DNA of 64,000 bases from Agrilactobacillus composti DSM 18527 = JCM 14202 (lineage in GTDB: Bacteria > Bacillota > Bacilli > Lactobacillales > Lactobacillaceae). The notes beneath the pieces are model-generated. The model was given only the letters and a program-made list of their open reading frames with translations, was not told the origin of the DNA and did no database searches. This document shows, one piece after another, positions 25,495 to 34,453 of this stretch; the first letter of the stretch is position 1; every line of letters starts with the position of its first letter. The stretch is from positions 585 through 64,584 of the forward strand of contig NZ_AZGA01000054.1 of assembly GCF_001436375.1 (NCBI RefSeq), given 5' to 3'. The translations under genes and the position numbers were made by a program.

Positions 25495-26613
25495 TTAAGC
25501 GCCCTGGTCAGTCTTGGCCTCACTCACACTAATGGTGCGGTTGATGGGGCCGGTGTATTCAGAGCTTGGTCGAATCAAGGTGTGCAGATCCCGTTGTTCG
25601 TGGATATGGGCCAACCAGCCCCCGGTCCGGCTGATGGCAAATAACAGGGTGAATACATTGGCCGGCAAGCCCATGCAGTGATAGATCGTGGCGGTATAAA
25701 AGTCCACATTAGGTTGTAAATGCTTATTTTCCGCCATGAATGCCCGGACTTCTTCCGACAGAGTATACCACTTGGTCTGGTCCGTGGCCGTGGTGATCTC
25801 TTCAGCACAGACCTTTAAGTATTTGGCCCGGGGATCGCCATGTTTGTAAATCCGATGACCAAAGCCGGGAATCTTCTCACCCTTAGCCAACTTGCGGTTC
25901 AAGTAGTCGGGTACGGATAGGTCTTGTTTATCCATATCCTGCAGCATGTTAAACACGGCTTCGTTGGCGCCACCATGCAGTGGCCCCTTCAAAGCGCAGA
26001 CGGCTGCCGTTAAACAAGAGTACAGATCTGCCCCCGTACTGGCCACCACCCGGGCAGTAAAAGTGGAGGCATTCAATTCATGATCGGCGTGGAGGATCAA
26101 GACCCGGTTAGCCAACTTGGTTTGGGCCGCGTTGGGCAGTTGGCCCGTCAATAAATAATAAAAGTTTTCAGCATAGCTGAGATTTAGAAGTGGGGTTGAA
26201 ACCGGCCGGTGGCGCAAATCGTTGATGATGGCCGTGGTGACGGTCAACATGCGCCCTTGGACCTGTTCAGAAGTCCCGGTGGCATCCGTTTGGGTCCCTA
26301 ACATGGAAATCGCCGTCCGCAAAATACTCATGGGATGCTGGTGGGTATTGCTGATAGTCCGCAGGCGATTTAAATACTGCTCATCCAATAAGGTATTGGC
26401 CATGATTTTTTCGTTTTGCACCTTTAACTCTTGGGGTGTGGGTAAGCGTTGATGCCACAATAAAAACAGCACTTCTTCATAAGACACGTTATTTTCGATC
26501 AATTCATCAATGCCATACCCCGCATAGGACAGCATTTCATTTTTAGTCGAACTAATTTTTGTTTCCGCACAAATGACGTTGGCCAGACCGTTCGCTACTT
26601 TGATAGGTTTCAT
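25495..26613 (-). CDS. Citrate synthase (or 2-methylcitrate synthase)
   Basis: 372 aa, type II short citrate synthase. Catalytic His in GPLHGGANEAVFN, second His in PGFGHRIYKHGDPRA, Asp in NVDFYTATIYHCMG. It condenses oxaloacetate with acetyl-CoA (or propionyl-CoA). No aconitase or isocitrate dehydrogenase is in view. ATG 26613 matches the family N terminus, yet no SD lies directly before it; see the hairpin at 26620-26661. Confidence 0.92.
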   Translation of the reverse strand: MKPIKVANGLANVICAETKISSTKNEMLSYAGYGIDELIENNVSYEEVLFLLWHQRLPTPQELKVQNEKIMANTLLDEQYLNRLRTISNTHQHPMSILRTAISMLGTQTDATGTSEQVQGRMLTVTTAIINDLRHRPVSTPLLNLSYAENFYYLLTGQLPNAAQTKLANRVLILHADHELNASTFTARVVASTGADLYSCLTAAVCALKGPLHGGANEAVFNMLQDMDKQDLSVPDYLNRKLAKGEKIPGFGHRIYKHGDPRAKYLKVCAEEITTATDQTKWYTLSEEVRAFMAENKHLQPNVDFYTATIYHCMGLPANVFTLLFAISRTGGWLAHIHEQRDLHTLIRPSSEYTGPINRTISVSEAKTDQGA

Positions 26614-26674
26614 TTAGAGGAAGCAAGCCACCTTGGCCTAAGCCAAAGCAAAGCTTGCTTCTTTCACTTCCTTT
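26614..26674 (-). promoter_or_regulatory. Hairpin between SD and start codon of citrate synthase
   Basis: Minus strand: SD-like AAAGGAAG (26667-26674), then GAAGCAAGC (26653-26661), inner TTGGC-TTAG-GCCAA, GCTTGCTTC (26620-26628), CTCTAA, ATG. Folding would bring the distant SD close to the start codon. Confidence 0.55.
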
Positions 26675-27268
26675 CAGTGCTGGAATCTACTCACAAACCG
26701 GGCAACGTAAGGGATTGCGCAACTTAGGCCTGTGATGACGTTATCAAACTTTTCGAGTATCGTGACTGGCTACCCTTGGTCCTTTTGGAAAAGGCAGCCC
26801 TGGAAAATCAAATGAATCAAGTTGGTGGCATACGGTTACTTTCACCATCATAATTAAAATATGATTACAATTTGATTATATCTATAGATATTCTCACTCC
26901 GACAGCTAGTTTGTCAAGTAGTTTTATGAGAATTCATTTAAACCAAGCTCACATCATATGTTACCAATTTATGCATAAATACGTATCATTACTGTATATT
27001 AAGTCCAAATGAAGCATAAATATCCTAAAATGCTGTTATTTATTTTCCGAGCTGTCTGCTCATGTCAATTGTAAAATTAATGTATCATTAGAAATAATCT
27101 TACTTTGCCAACCCCTTTTTCACCGCTCATTGGCTCATTTGTGGTAATAAATAAACTAACGGTCGTCATTGACATAACGGCTTAGACCAATTTCAAATTA
27201 CCAGACTATCAAATTAATTGATACCCAACGAATAAGACGTTTTTCTAGTGTATACCAATGAATGGTTC
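26675..27268. other. Long intergenic region between citrate synthase and cydA
   Basis: No ORF with an SD. On the minus strand a TTGACA (about 26921) and a CCTTTT-CC-AAAAGG hairpin inside a GGCTGCC/GGGTAGCC stem (about 26788-26819) suggest a structured leader of over 200 nt before citrate synthase. No known riboswitch class was recognised. Confidence 0.35.
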
Positions 27269-27274
27269 TATAAT
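27269..27274 (+). promoter_or_regulatory. Possible -10 of the cydAB unit
   Basis: TATAAT at 27269-27274, 60 bp before cydA; no clear -35. Confidence 0.45.
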
Positions 27275-27333
27275 GACGGTGCAAAGGATAATCTAATAGT
27301 TGGATTAGTTCGCTTTGGAAAGGTGTGAGAGAA

Positions 27334-28824
27334 ATGAGTCTGTTGTTGGGAGCCGCAGTAACGCCATTTGCGGTGACGACCATGTCGCGCTTTCAATTCG
27401 CCCTGACCGCCATCGTCCATTTTCTGTTTGTTCCGACGTCTATTGGGATTTTAACAGCCACCTTAATTTTTGAATTCCTCTATGCTTACGGGCATGGGGA
27501 TACGGAAAAGTATGGCCGCTTAACGCTATTTTTCAGTAAAATTTATTTCTTAAGTTTCGCCACTGGTGTGGTCACTGGGATCATTATGGAAATGCAATTT
27601 GGGTTAAACTGGTCGGCTTTCTCCCGGTTAATGGGGGATATTGCCGGGGTGCCGCTGGTCATTGAAAGCATGATGGCCTTCTTCATTGAATCCACCTTGA
27701 TTGGGATGTGGCGCTTCACTTGGGGCAAACTCAATAAGAAAGTCCACGCCTGGTTTGGGGCCGCCATTTTATTTGCTTCCTTATTCTCCATTGTGTGGAT
27801 CATTTCCATCAACGCCTTCATGCAATTGCCTTATGGCTTCCACATGGAAGGCAACCGGGCCCGTTTGAACAGTCTGATTAGCTTATTACAAAATCCGCAA
27901 TACTTGCCAGAAGCTTTGCATGTCTTCTTAGCCACCATGATCGTGGGCGGCTTCTTGATCGCAGGGATTTCTGCTTGGCAGATTCTTCACAAACGGGATG
28001 TCAAAGCCTTTAAAGTCGCCATTCAAATTGGCCTGCTAATTGCTTTGCCCGCAGTCTTCATTCAACCTTTACAAGGTGATGACCAAGGCGCGGCTTCCGC
28101 ACCGGTTCAACCGATGAAATTTGCCGCCATTGAAGCCCGTTATGATTTAGCCGGCAATGCCCAACAAGGGGCACCTTGGGCGGCGGCAGCTTGGATCAGT
28201 GACTCCAACCATACTGCCAAGGCACTGGATATTCCTGCCATGGGTTCTTATTTTGGTACTGGTAAGTTCACGGGTGCCATGCCGGGGATGAATCAAATCG
28301 CCAAAGCTTATCATTTGAAATTCGATAAAACTGTCGCCAAGTCCTATGACGGCCATATGCAGTATTATCCACCGGTTAACCTCTTATTTTGGTCCTTACG
28401 TTGGATGGTTTATGCCGGTTACTTCTTTACCATTTTCGCCGCCCTAGCGACGATCATGCTGCATCGCAAGAACAAGGGTATTGAAGCCCATCGCAAGACT
28501 TTAAAGACTTTAGGCGTGGTCATGTGGCTGCCTTATGTCACCACCACGGCAGGTTGGATCGTGGCGGAAGTCGGCCGTTATCCTTTCGTGGTTTACGGCG
28601 TTTTGACCCAATATGATAGCGTTTCCCCAAGTGTCACGCTACCAGAAGTCGTCACGTCCTTCACCTTGTTTGCCATCGCGGACATCGTGTTGATCACCAC
28701 CATGATCGTGGCTAGCCACAAGGTTTTGAAACGGGGCCTGCCAGATCTAGCAGACGAATACCCAGAGGATAAAGTGCGTGTTAATAGCGATCCATTTGCA
28801 AAGGAGGCCTTCAACCATGACTAA
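27334..28824 (+). CDS. cydA: Cytochrome bd ubiquinol/menaquinol oxidase subunit I
   Basis: ATG 27334 follows AAAGGTG by 8 bases. The start SRFQFALTAIVHFLFVPTSIG holds the haem b595 ligand His; GRYPFVVYGVLT and the Q-loop GWIVAEVGRYP region are typical, and FLYAYGHGD follows the first helix. About nine membrane segments. It oxidises quinol and reduces oxygen to water. Lactobacilli use it only when haem and menaquinone are available from outside. Overlaps cydB by 8 bp; no cydCD here. Confidence 0.95.
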   Translation: MSLLLGAAVTPFAVTTMSRFQFALTAIVHFLFVPTSIGILTATLIFEFLYAYGHGDTEKYGRLTLFFSKIYFLSFATGVVTGIIMEMQFGLNWSAFSRLMGDIAGVPLVIESMMAFFIESTLIGMWRFTWGKLNKKVHAWFGAAILFASLFSIVWIISINAFMQLPYGFHMEGNRARLNSLISLLQNPQYLPEALHVFLATMIVGGFLIAGISAWQILHKRDVKAFKVAIQIGLLIALPAVFIQPLQGDDQGAASAPVQPMKFAAIEARYDLAGNAQQGAPWAAAAWISDSNHTAKALDIPAMGSYFGTGKFTGAMPGMNQIAKAYHLKFDKTVAKSYDGHMQYYPPVNLLFWSLRWMVYAGYFFTIFAALATIMLHRKNKGIEAHRKTLKTLGVVMWLPYVTTTAGWIVAEVGRYPFVVYGVLTQYDSVSPSVTLPEVVTSFTLFAIADIVLITTMIVASHKVLKRGLPDLADEYPEDKVRVNSDPFAKEAFNHD

Positions 28825-29830
28825 CGTTACCCATTTACAAGTCATCTTCATGGCAGTCATTGCCGTGGAAATCATGTTGTTCTTCGTCATGAACGGTACT
28901 GACTTTGGGGCTGGTATCGCCACAGCCTTTGTGAAAGACCAACAAGACCGCAATGAAATCGTTAAAACATCTGAACCCGTGTGGGGTGGCAATGAAACCT
29001 GGATCGTGGCGGGCTTAGCCCTCATGTTTGGGACTTTTCCAGGCTGGTATGCCGCCTTAGAATCCGGCTACTACCTGTTCTTCATTGGCATCTTGTTCTT
29101 CTTCATCCTAAGAGGCGTAGCCTTTGACTACCGCAATTCCTGGCAAAAGACTTTCTACAATCGTTTTTGGGATTGGGGATTATTCTTAGGCAGCTTGTTG
29201 CCGCCCTTCTTGTTTGGCATCATCCTAAGCTCCATGGTCAGCGGCGTGCCCATGAAAGACGGCTTTGTCTACGCCGGGTTTGGGGATGTGGTCACCTTGT
29301 TCTCCTTATTAGGCGGTATCTTAGCCGTGGTCTTAAGTATCAATATCGGCTTAAGTCGGGTCATTAAAAAAGTCAGTGACCCATTAGTGGCAAAATTACA
29401 GCCAATTTTAAGAATCGTGAACATTATTATTTACCCACTGGCGGTGCTGTTTATTATCCTGCTGCCATTTAAGACCAACTTCTTTAGCAATCGGCCCGCT
29501 GGTGTCACCGTCTTATTGATCGTTATGGTGGTCGCTTTGGTAGCACAAACCTGGCTTTTGACCAAACATCCCAAAGCCAACTTCTGGCTGGCTGCTGTGG
29601 TCATGGGGGCCTTTGCGTTGACCATCTTCGTGGGGCTCTTCCCAAATCTCATCATCAGCACCACCGGCCCTAATCTAACCGCACCTATGGCGGCCAGTGG
29701 TCGAGAATCCTTATTATGGGCTGCTTGGCTAATGGGCTTTGCCATGCCGATCATGATCATCGTCCAAGCTTACTCTTATCACTTGATCAATAAATTCTAT
29801 AACACACCTGCATCACCCATGACGTACTAA
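28817..29830 (+). CDS. cydB: Cytochrome bd oxidase subunit II
   Basis: ATG 28817 after AAAGGAGG (28800-28807). NGTDFGAGIATAF and VWGGNETWIVAGLALMFGTFPGWYA are CydB landmarks. 337 aa, about eight membrane segments. Co-translated with cydA. Confidence 0.95.
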   Translation: MTNVTHLQVIFMAVIAVEIMLFFVMNGTDFGAGIATAFVKDQQDRNEIVKTSEPVWGGNETWIVAGLALMFGTFPGWYAALESGYYLFFIGILFFFILRGVAFDYRNSWQKTFYNRFWDWGLFLGSLLPPFLFGIILSSMVSGVPMKDGFVYAGFGDVVTLFSLLGGILAVVLSINIGLSRVIKKVSDPLVAKLQPILRIVNIIIYPLAVLFIILLPFKTNFFSNRPAGVTVLLIVMVVALVAQTWLLTKHPKANFWLAAVVMGAFALTIFVGLFPNLIISTTGPNLTAPMAASGRESLLWAAWLMGFAMPIMIIVQAYSYHLINKFYNTPASPMTY

Positions 29831-29843
29831 GGGGGTCTTGACT

Positions 29844-30053
29844 ATGTCCAAACATGTTTGGCTCAATATTTTATGGGGCGTCTTAGCCGTTGGTCTTTGG
29901 GTCTATCAAGTCTTTTGGCCTTTGCTCTGGGTCCCAATCGTTGGCAAATTTTGGGGCGCCATCATTTTATACGCCCTTGACGCCATTATCTTAGGCTTCG
30001 CTATCCGCGCCACTTACAAAGGTTATGGGCGCCAGGAAAATTCAACCCATTGA
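29844..30053 (+). CDS. Small two-helix membrane protein downstream of cydB
   Basis: 69 aa from ATG 29844 with SD AAGGGGG. Two hydrophobic segments (about 8-26 and 34-54) and a charged tail. It is co-transcribed with cydAB (13-bp gap) and shares the terminator. Small CydX/CydS proteins stabilise bd oxidases elsewhere, but those have one helix and about 30-40 aa, so this would be an analogue at most. Confidence 0.6.
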   Translation: MSKHVWLNILWGVLAVGLWVYQVFWPLLWVPIVGKFWGAIILYALDAIILGFAIRATYKGYGRQENSTH

Positions 30054-30060
30054 TTTAAAT

Positions 30061-30103
30061 AAAATAACGCACTTGTCCCAAGTTTGGGAGAGTGCGTTAT
30101 TTT
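30061..30103. terminator. Bidirectional terminator after the cyd unit
   Basis: AAAATAACGCACT / AGTGCGTTATTTT, 13 bp perfect, with a nested CCCAAGTTTGGG. Confidence 0.9.
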
Positions 30104-30704
30104 AGTGGGTAAATTGCAATTGATTACACCGGCTCAAAAATTTCTGCCGCTGTTGGACTGTAGAATTGGTGATGCCACCGAAATTGATCCATTTGGCCTT
30201 TTTAATGCCCAGTTGTTTTAGCGTCTTATTGATAAAAATCTTTTGAATACTGTTGCCAGACATTAGCTTGAAATAAAGTGTTGGCGAAGTGGAAGTCGTA
30301 AAGACATAGGCCTGCTTCAAATTGGTCAGACAGCCTTTGACCCCAGTCTTGGTCACGGTATGGGTCAGGTCTTCGCCTTCCTTCATGACTTTATCAATAA
30401 AGCCCTTTAACATAGCGGGCAGGGCATTCCACCAAATTGGCGTCACAAAAATAATCTCACCGGCACTTTTTAGCAGGGCTAAGTACTTGGTTACTAGTGG
30501 ATCGTGGGTTTGACCGGTGTGGAATAGCCGTAATTCTTCGGTATCGTAAACCGGGTTAAATTGGTCTTGATACAAGTCGATGACCGTGTAAGCTTGCTTT
30601 TGCCGGGTTAAATTCTGCTTAATGGTTTCTAAAACGGCATGGTTGAAACTGCCGCTATAGGGATGGGCATATATAATTAAAATTGGTTTCGTAGTTGTTG
30701 ACAT
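30102..30704 (-). CDS. NAD(P)H:quinone oxidoreductase-like flavodoxin-fold protein
   Basis: 200 aa, Flavodoxin_2 family. N-terminal IYAHPYSGSFNHAV binds FMN/FAD phosphate and FVTPIWWNALPAMLKGFIDKVM is the classic flavin loop. It reduces quinones or azo/nitro compounds by two electrons. One base separates it from the TetR gene, so it is likely the target and partner of that repressor. Confidence 0.87.
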   Translation of the reverse strand: MSTTTKPILIIYAHPYSGSFNHAVLETIKQNLTRQKQAYTVIDLYQDQFNPVYDTEELRLFHTGQTHDPLVTKYLALLKSAGEIIFVTPIWWNALPAMLKGFIDKVMKEGEDLTHTVTKTGVKGCLTNLKQAYVFTTSTSPTLYFKLMSGNSIQKIFINKTLKQLGIKKAKWINFGGITNSTVQQRQKFLSRCNQLQFTH

Positions 30705-30705
30705 T

Positions 30706-31281
30706 TTAATTCACTCCAATCATGTCATTAATCGTCTGAATCATTAAATTTTCATCGATGGCGACCACATTGTGCCGGACTAGCATGGCATAGCCTTGCA
30801 GAAAGGCCCAAACTTTGATAAATAATGTCTCTGGATCAACAGTTGGATAAGCCTGGGCGATTTTGGCAATGACATCCTTGGTCAAGGCTAACAAGGGAAA
30901 GTCTTTGGGGGATGCCCCGGGTTGGTAAACGGCGGTAATACTGGGATTGAAGAACAAAAAATCCATCTTATTACCAGCTGTTTCAAAGGCCTGAATTAAG
31001 GCCACCCCCAGCGTCACCAGCGCTTGTTTAGGCGCCTTCATGTCAGCCTGAACCTGAGGGGCAATTGTTTGATAGAGGTCATTTGATAATTGTTGGGCCA
31101 CAGTAAAAAACAAGTCATCCTTGTTGGCAAAATGCTTGTATACTGCCCCCGTGGTTAAGCCTAACTTTTGCGCTAATTGGCGTAAGGAAATGTCCTGATA
31201 CCCTTGGTTGTCAATTGCCGTAATCGTTGCTGCGATAATCTTTGCTTTCGTTTGATTCACGTTGATCTTAATCGCCTCCAT
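30706..31281 (-). CDS. TetR/AcrR-family regulator
   Basis: 191 aa. N-terminal HTH: DISLRQLAQKLGLTTGAVYKHFANKDDLF. The C-terminal ligand domain is unassigned. Start is uncertain: ATG 31281 has no SD, whereas GGAGG (31275-31279) would better serve an in-frame GTG at 31260 (spacing 14). Two palindromes in its promoter suggest autoregulation and control of the flavoprotein gene downstream. Confidence 0.85.
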   Translation of the reverse strand: MEAIKINVNQTKAKIIAATITAIDNQGYQDISLRQLAQKLGLTTGAVYKHFANKDDLFFTVAQQLSNDLYQTIAPQVQADMKAPKQALVTLGVALIQAFETAGNKMDFLFFNPSITAVYQPGASPKDFPLLALTKDVIAKIAQAYPTVDPETLFIKVWAFLQGYAMLVRHNVVAIDENLMIQTINDMIGVN

Positions 31282-31284
31282 TTG

Positions 31285-31325
31285 GATAACAGTGTTATCT
31301 ATGAGGTTAAGATAACACTGTTATC
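31285..31325 (-). promoter_or_regulatory. Twin TetR operators
   Basis: GATAACAGTGTTATC (31285-31299) and GATAACACTGTTATC (31311-31325) are near-identical palindromes 26 bp apart. The second lies between -35 and -10, the first just past the start site. Confidence 0.8.
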
Positions 31326-31337
31326 TTTTAGGGTCAA
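31309..31337 (-). promoter_or_regulatory. Promoter of the TetR/flavoprotein unit
   Basis: Minus strand TTGACC (31332-31337), 17-bp spacer, TATCTT (31309-31314). Confidence 0.7.
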
Positions 31338-31401
31338 GGTATTTTCCACATTTTTATTTTTGACTTGGAACACGTTCAATATTCTATACTCAGGTCAAAT
31401 A

Positions 31402-31443
31402 AAAAAACCAATTTCGAAAGTTTCATCAGCGAAATTGGTTTTT
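31402..31443. terminator. Terminator of the ABC exporter unit
   Basis: AAAAACCAATTTCG / CGAAATTGGTTTTT stem with A and T flanks; works in the leftward direction for the genes ending at 31537. Confidence 0.8.
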
Positions 31444-31536
31444 ATCTGTAATCTGATCTAAGTAGTCTTTCCTAATTGTGCTCACTTTTAAATTTGGCTG
31501 CTAACTGCCGGGTTCAGCCGCCCGAGTAGCCAGGAT

Positions 31537-32187
31537 TTAATAATCCTTTTTAGTGAAAATGAACCTGGACAGACAATAAGAACAGCTATAGATCAAAAAT
31601 GCGGCTATGACAAATGCGCTGGCCACAAAAAGTGATATATTGAAATTTGCTTTAGCAACAGCGTTACTGAAATAATTGATGACACCCTGGACACCTATTA
31701 ATGTGGCTATACCCACAAAAGCACTTCCTATGATAATACCGTCAGACTTCTCATGGCCCAACAGATATAACAGCGGATAGACGAAAGCGCCAGCAACAAT
31801 CACCATGAAAAGAGTACTCGCATAAATGCTTGAAATATTCGCAAGCTGCAGTCCCGTTTCAATTGTTGAAGAAATTATGTACACAACAAAAGAAATAAGC
31901 ATCCCCATCAATACAAAAGTGAGGTAATGGACATAATTACTTTTGACCATTGTGCTTCTTTTCACTGGCAAGGTAAACGTATAGATATCAAAATTCGATG
32001 TGCCTTCTTGTTTGATCACTTCAAGGGCCGGTAGAGATGACATGAAGATGATGACCATGATAGAAAATCGGGATGCATTATCCACTTTGATAAAAAACAA
32101 CACCAACGAAATCAATAAAGAAATGGCCAAATAGCCCACGAAACTCTTATAGGTTAATAAAGTTTTTGTTAAAAGTAGTCCTCTCAT
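31537..32187 (-). CDS. ABC-2 type transporter permease
   Basis: 216 aa, about six membrane segments, of the ABC2_membrane_5 type (KQEGTSNFDIYTFTLPVKRSTMVKSNY is typical). Forms an exporter with the ATPase directly upstream (4-bp overlap). This type is often preceded by a GntR regulator, which is absent here. Substrate unknown. Confidence 0.85.
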   Translation of the reverse strand: MRGLLLTKTLLTYKSFVGYLAISLLISLVLFFIKVDNASRFSIMVIIFMSSLPALEVIKQEGTSNFDIYTFTLPVKRSTMVKSNYVHYLTFVLMGMLISFVVYIISSTIETGLQLANISSIYASTLFMVIVAGAFVYPLLYLLGHEKSDGIIIGSAFVGIATLIGVQGVINYFSNAVAKANFNISLFVASAFVIAAFLIYSCSYCLSRFIFTKKDY

Positions 32188-33038
32188 TGTGCACCCTCCC
32201 TTGATACCATGATACCTAGCTCTGCTAACGATAAATCGGTCACCTGTGCACTTGCCGGTAGTTCATGCTTGCTTGGCATAAGTAATTTAACCATTTCGCC
32301 ATAACGCTGCTTGATGATTATTTGGCTTTGGTCGATGGCGTCAAGTTGGTCTTGTTGGACTTCGACCATAACAAAATTAGCCAAAAGATCATCTTTAGCT
32401 TCGTTTAAAATAATTTCACCATCTTTGAGGATGACAATTCGCGAAGCAATTTCTTCAATATCAGCCACAATATGTGATGAAAGTAAAATACCGCCATTTC
32501 TTTCCGCCACATAAGTCCGTAGTTTCAACAATATTTCTTGTCTAGCGTAGGCATCTAAGCCGCTAGTCACTTCATCTAAAATTAATAACTTGGCATCATG
32601 AGACAAAGAAATTATAATGGACAGCTTCATCAACATACCCTTTGAGAAAGTTTTGAGTTTCTTGTTTGTCTCTAACGAAAATTCTTTGATCAATTCAAAG
32701 AATTGCGCTTCGTTCCAAGTCGCAAAGAATTGCTTTAAAACCAAATTCACTTCGTTGATATTTAAAGATCCCGGCAGCTTACAAGCATCAAAAACAACGC
32801 CGACATCTTCTTTTAGCTTCACATCTGCAGGTAAGTCCTTGTCGTCGAAAAACGCAACCATTCCCCCATCTTTATGGGTAATATCGAGTATTGTTTTAAG
32901 CGTCGTGGATTTGCCCGCACCATTTGCCCCTATAAATGCCACAATATCGTTCGGTGCAATCGTCAGATTAATATTTTTTAAGACCTGCTCATTTTTAAAT
33001 TCTTTTTTTAGATTTCGAACTTCTAAAAGATTTTCCAC
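32184..33038 (-). CDS. ABC transporter ATPase (exporter type)
   Basis: 284 aa. Walker A GANGAGKST, signature FSKGMLMKL (a relaxed LSGGQ), Walker B LLILDEVTSGLD, switch SSHIV. C-terminal 70 residues extend beyond the core. Low G+C relative to its neighbours is apparent, so this pair could have been acquired. Confidence 0.9.
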   Translation of the reverse strand: MENLLEVRNLKKEFKNEQVLKNINLTIAPNDIVAFIGANGAGKSTTLKTILDITHKDGGMVAFFDDKDLPADVKLKEDVGVVFDACKLPGSLNINEVNLVLKQFFATWNEAQFFELIKEFSLETNKKLKTFSKGMLMKLSIIISLSHDAKLLILDEVTSGLDAYARQEILLKLRTYVAERNGGILLSSHIVADIEEIASRIVILKDGEIILNEAKDDLLANFVMVEVQQDQLDAIDQSQIIIKQRYGEMVKLLMPSKHELPASAQVTDLSLAELGIMVSREGAQ

Positions 33039-33152
33039 CTCTTCACCTCATTCTAAAATTATTGTTTATGCTCTAACTTTGTTTGTTGGTAGCTAAACTA
33101 CACTTACTCGGTCGTTGCAATAATCTGAAAGAACGCTTGTTAAATATCTGTT

Positions 33153-34439
33153 CTAATATATTAACGCCAACAAATCCTCATAAAACTTCGGATAAGATAC
33201 GTTCACCGCGTCGGCGTTTTGTAACTTAAAGTGATCTTGGCTCAACAACGCTGCCACCATCAACATCATGGCGATCCGATGGTCGCCATGGCTGTCTAAG
33301 TTGGTGTCCACGGCATGTAGCGGCGTGGGGCCGGTGATGATCATGCCATCGGGCTTTTCTTCAATGTTGGCCCCCATTTTCCGCAATTCTTGGGTGATGG
33401 TGCTGATGCGGTCGGTTTCCTTGACCCGCAGCTCCTCAGCCCCAGAAATCGTAGTGACACCCTGGGCTTGGGTGGCACACAAGGCCACTAAAGGTAGTTC
33501 GTCAATCACTGCGGGGATGGCTTCTTTGGTGATGGTGACGCCCGTTAATTGGGCGTGCTTCACCCGCAAGTCGCCGGTGGGTTCAAAGCCTTCAGTCATC
33601 TTTTCCACACTGATAGCCCCGTTCATTTGGCCGATGATATTTAAAAAGCCAATCCGGGTGGTGTTTAAGCCCACATTGGGCAATAACACGTCACTGCCGG
33701 CCAAAAGCGTGGCCGCCGTAATGAAGAAAGCCGCCGAAGATGGATCCCCGGGTACCGTCAAGTCTTGGCCCGTCAGGTGTTGCTTAGGCGTCACCGTCAA
33801 GGTCAAGCCCGCAGTGGTCAAATCCCCGCCAAAATAGCGCAACATGCGCTCGGTATGGTCTCTAGTGGCTAATTTCTCCGTTAAATGACTAACGCCGTCA
33901 GCTTGCAGGGCCGCAAAAATCAAGGCGCTTTTCACCTGGGCACTGGCCACGGGGATGTGGTAGTCTAAGGGCTTTAAATGGGCATTGGCAGCGACTTGCA
34001 CCGGCAAATGGCCGGCTGTGGCCGTAAACTTGGCCCCCATGCTGGCCAAGGGATCTAACACCCGGCCCATGGGGCGCTTGCTCAAGGACGCATCCCCGAT
34101 AAAGTCCATATCAAAGGCCTGGCGACTCAACAACCCCAACAATAAGCGAGTGGAGGTCCCTGAGTTACCCATATCCAAAGGCCCCTTAGGCGGTTTTAAC
34201 CCATCCAGCCCCACCCCGTCAATGGTGACGCTATCGGTGGTGGTCTGAATGTTGACCCCTAAGGCTTTAAAAGCCCCAATGGTGTGCAGACAATCTTCTG
34301 AAAAAAGGAAGTGCTTGGCGGTGGTTTGACCCTTAGCCATGGCCCCGAACATGATGGCCCGGTGGGAAATACTCTTGTCCCCCGGCACCAAACACGTGCC
34401 TTGCAGCTGAACCGGACCGGTTTGTAATGTTTTATCCAT
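33153..34439 (-). CDS. aroA: 5-enolpyruvylshikimate-3-phosphate synthase
   Basis: 428 aa. LVPGDKSISHRAIMFGA, MGNSGTSTRLLLGLL, RPMGRVLDPL and DHRIAMMLMVAAL cover both lobes and the active site. It condenses shikimate 3-phosphate with PEP. Follows aroC by 14 bp. Confidence 0.96.
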   Translation of the reverse strand: MDKTLQTGPVQLQGTCLVPGDKSISHRAIMFGAMAKGQTTAKHFLFSEDCLHTIGAFKALGVNIQTTTDSVTIDGVGLDGLKPPKGPLDMGNSGTSTRLLLGLLSRQAFDMDFIGDASLSKRPMGRVLDPLASMGAKFTATAGHLPVQVAANAHLKPLDYHIPVASAQVKSALIFAALQADGVSHLTEKLATRDHTERMLRYFGGDLTTAGLTLTVTPKQHLTGQDLTVPGDPSSAAFFITAATLLAGSDVLLPNVGLNTTRIGFLNIIGQMNGAISVEKMTEGFEPTGDLRVKHAQLTGVTITKEAIPAVIDELPLVALCATQAQGVTTISGAEELRVKETDRISTITQELRKMGANIEEKPDGMIITGPTPLHAVDTNLDSHGDHRIAMMLMVAALLSQDHFKLQNADAVNVSYPKFYEDLLALIY

Positions 34440-34453
34440 AGTTTAATGTGCTC

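Noticed and set aside
31350-31443. Possible short RNA with TTGACT / TATACT promoter
   Set aside because: The spacer is 19 bp and the only structure is the terminator, which already serves the exporter genes.
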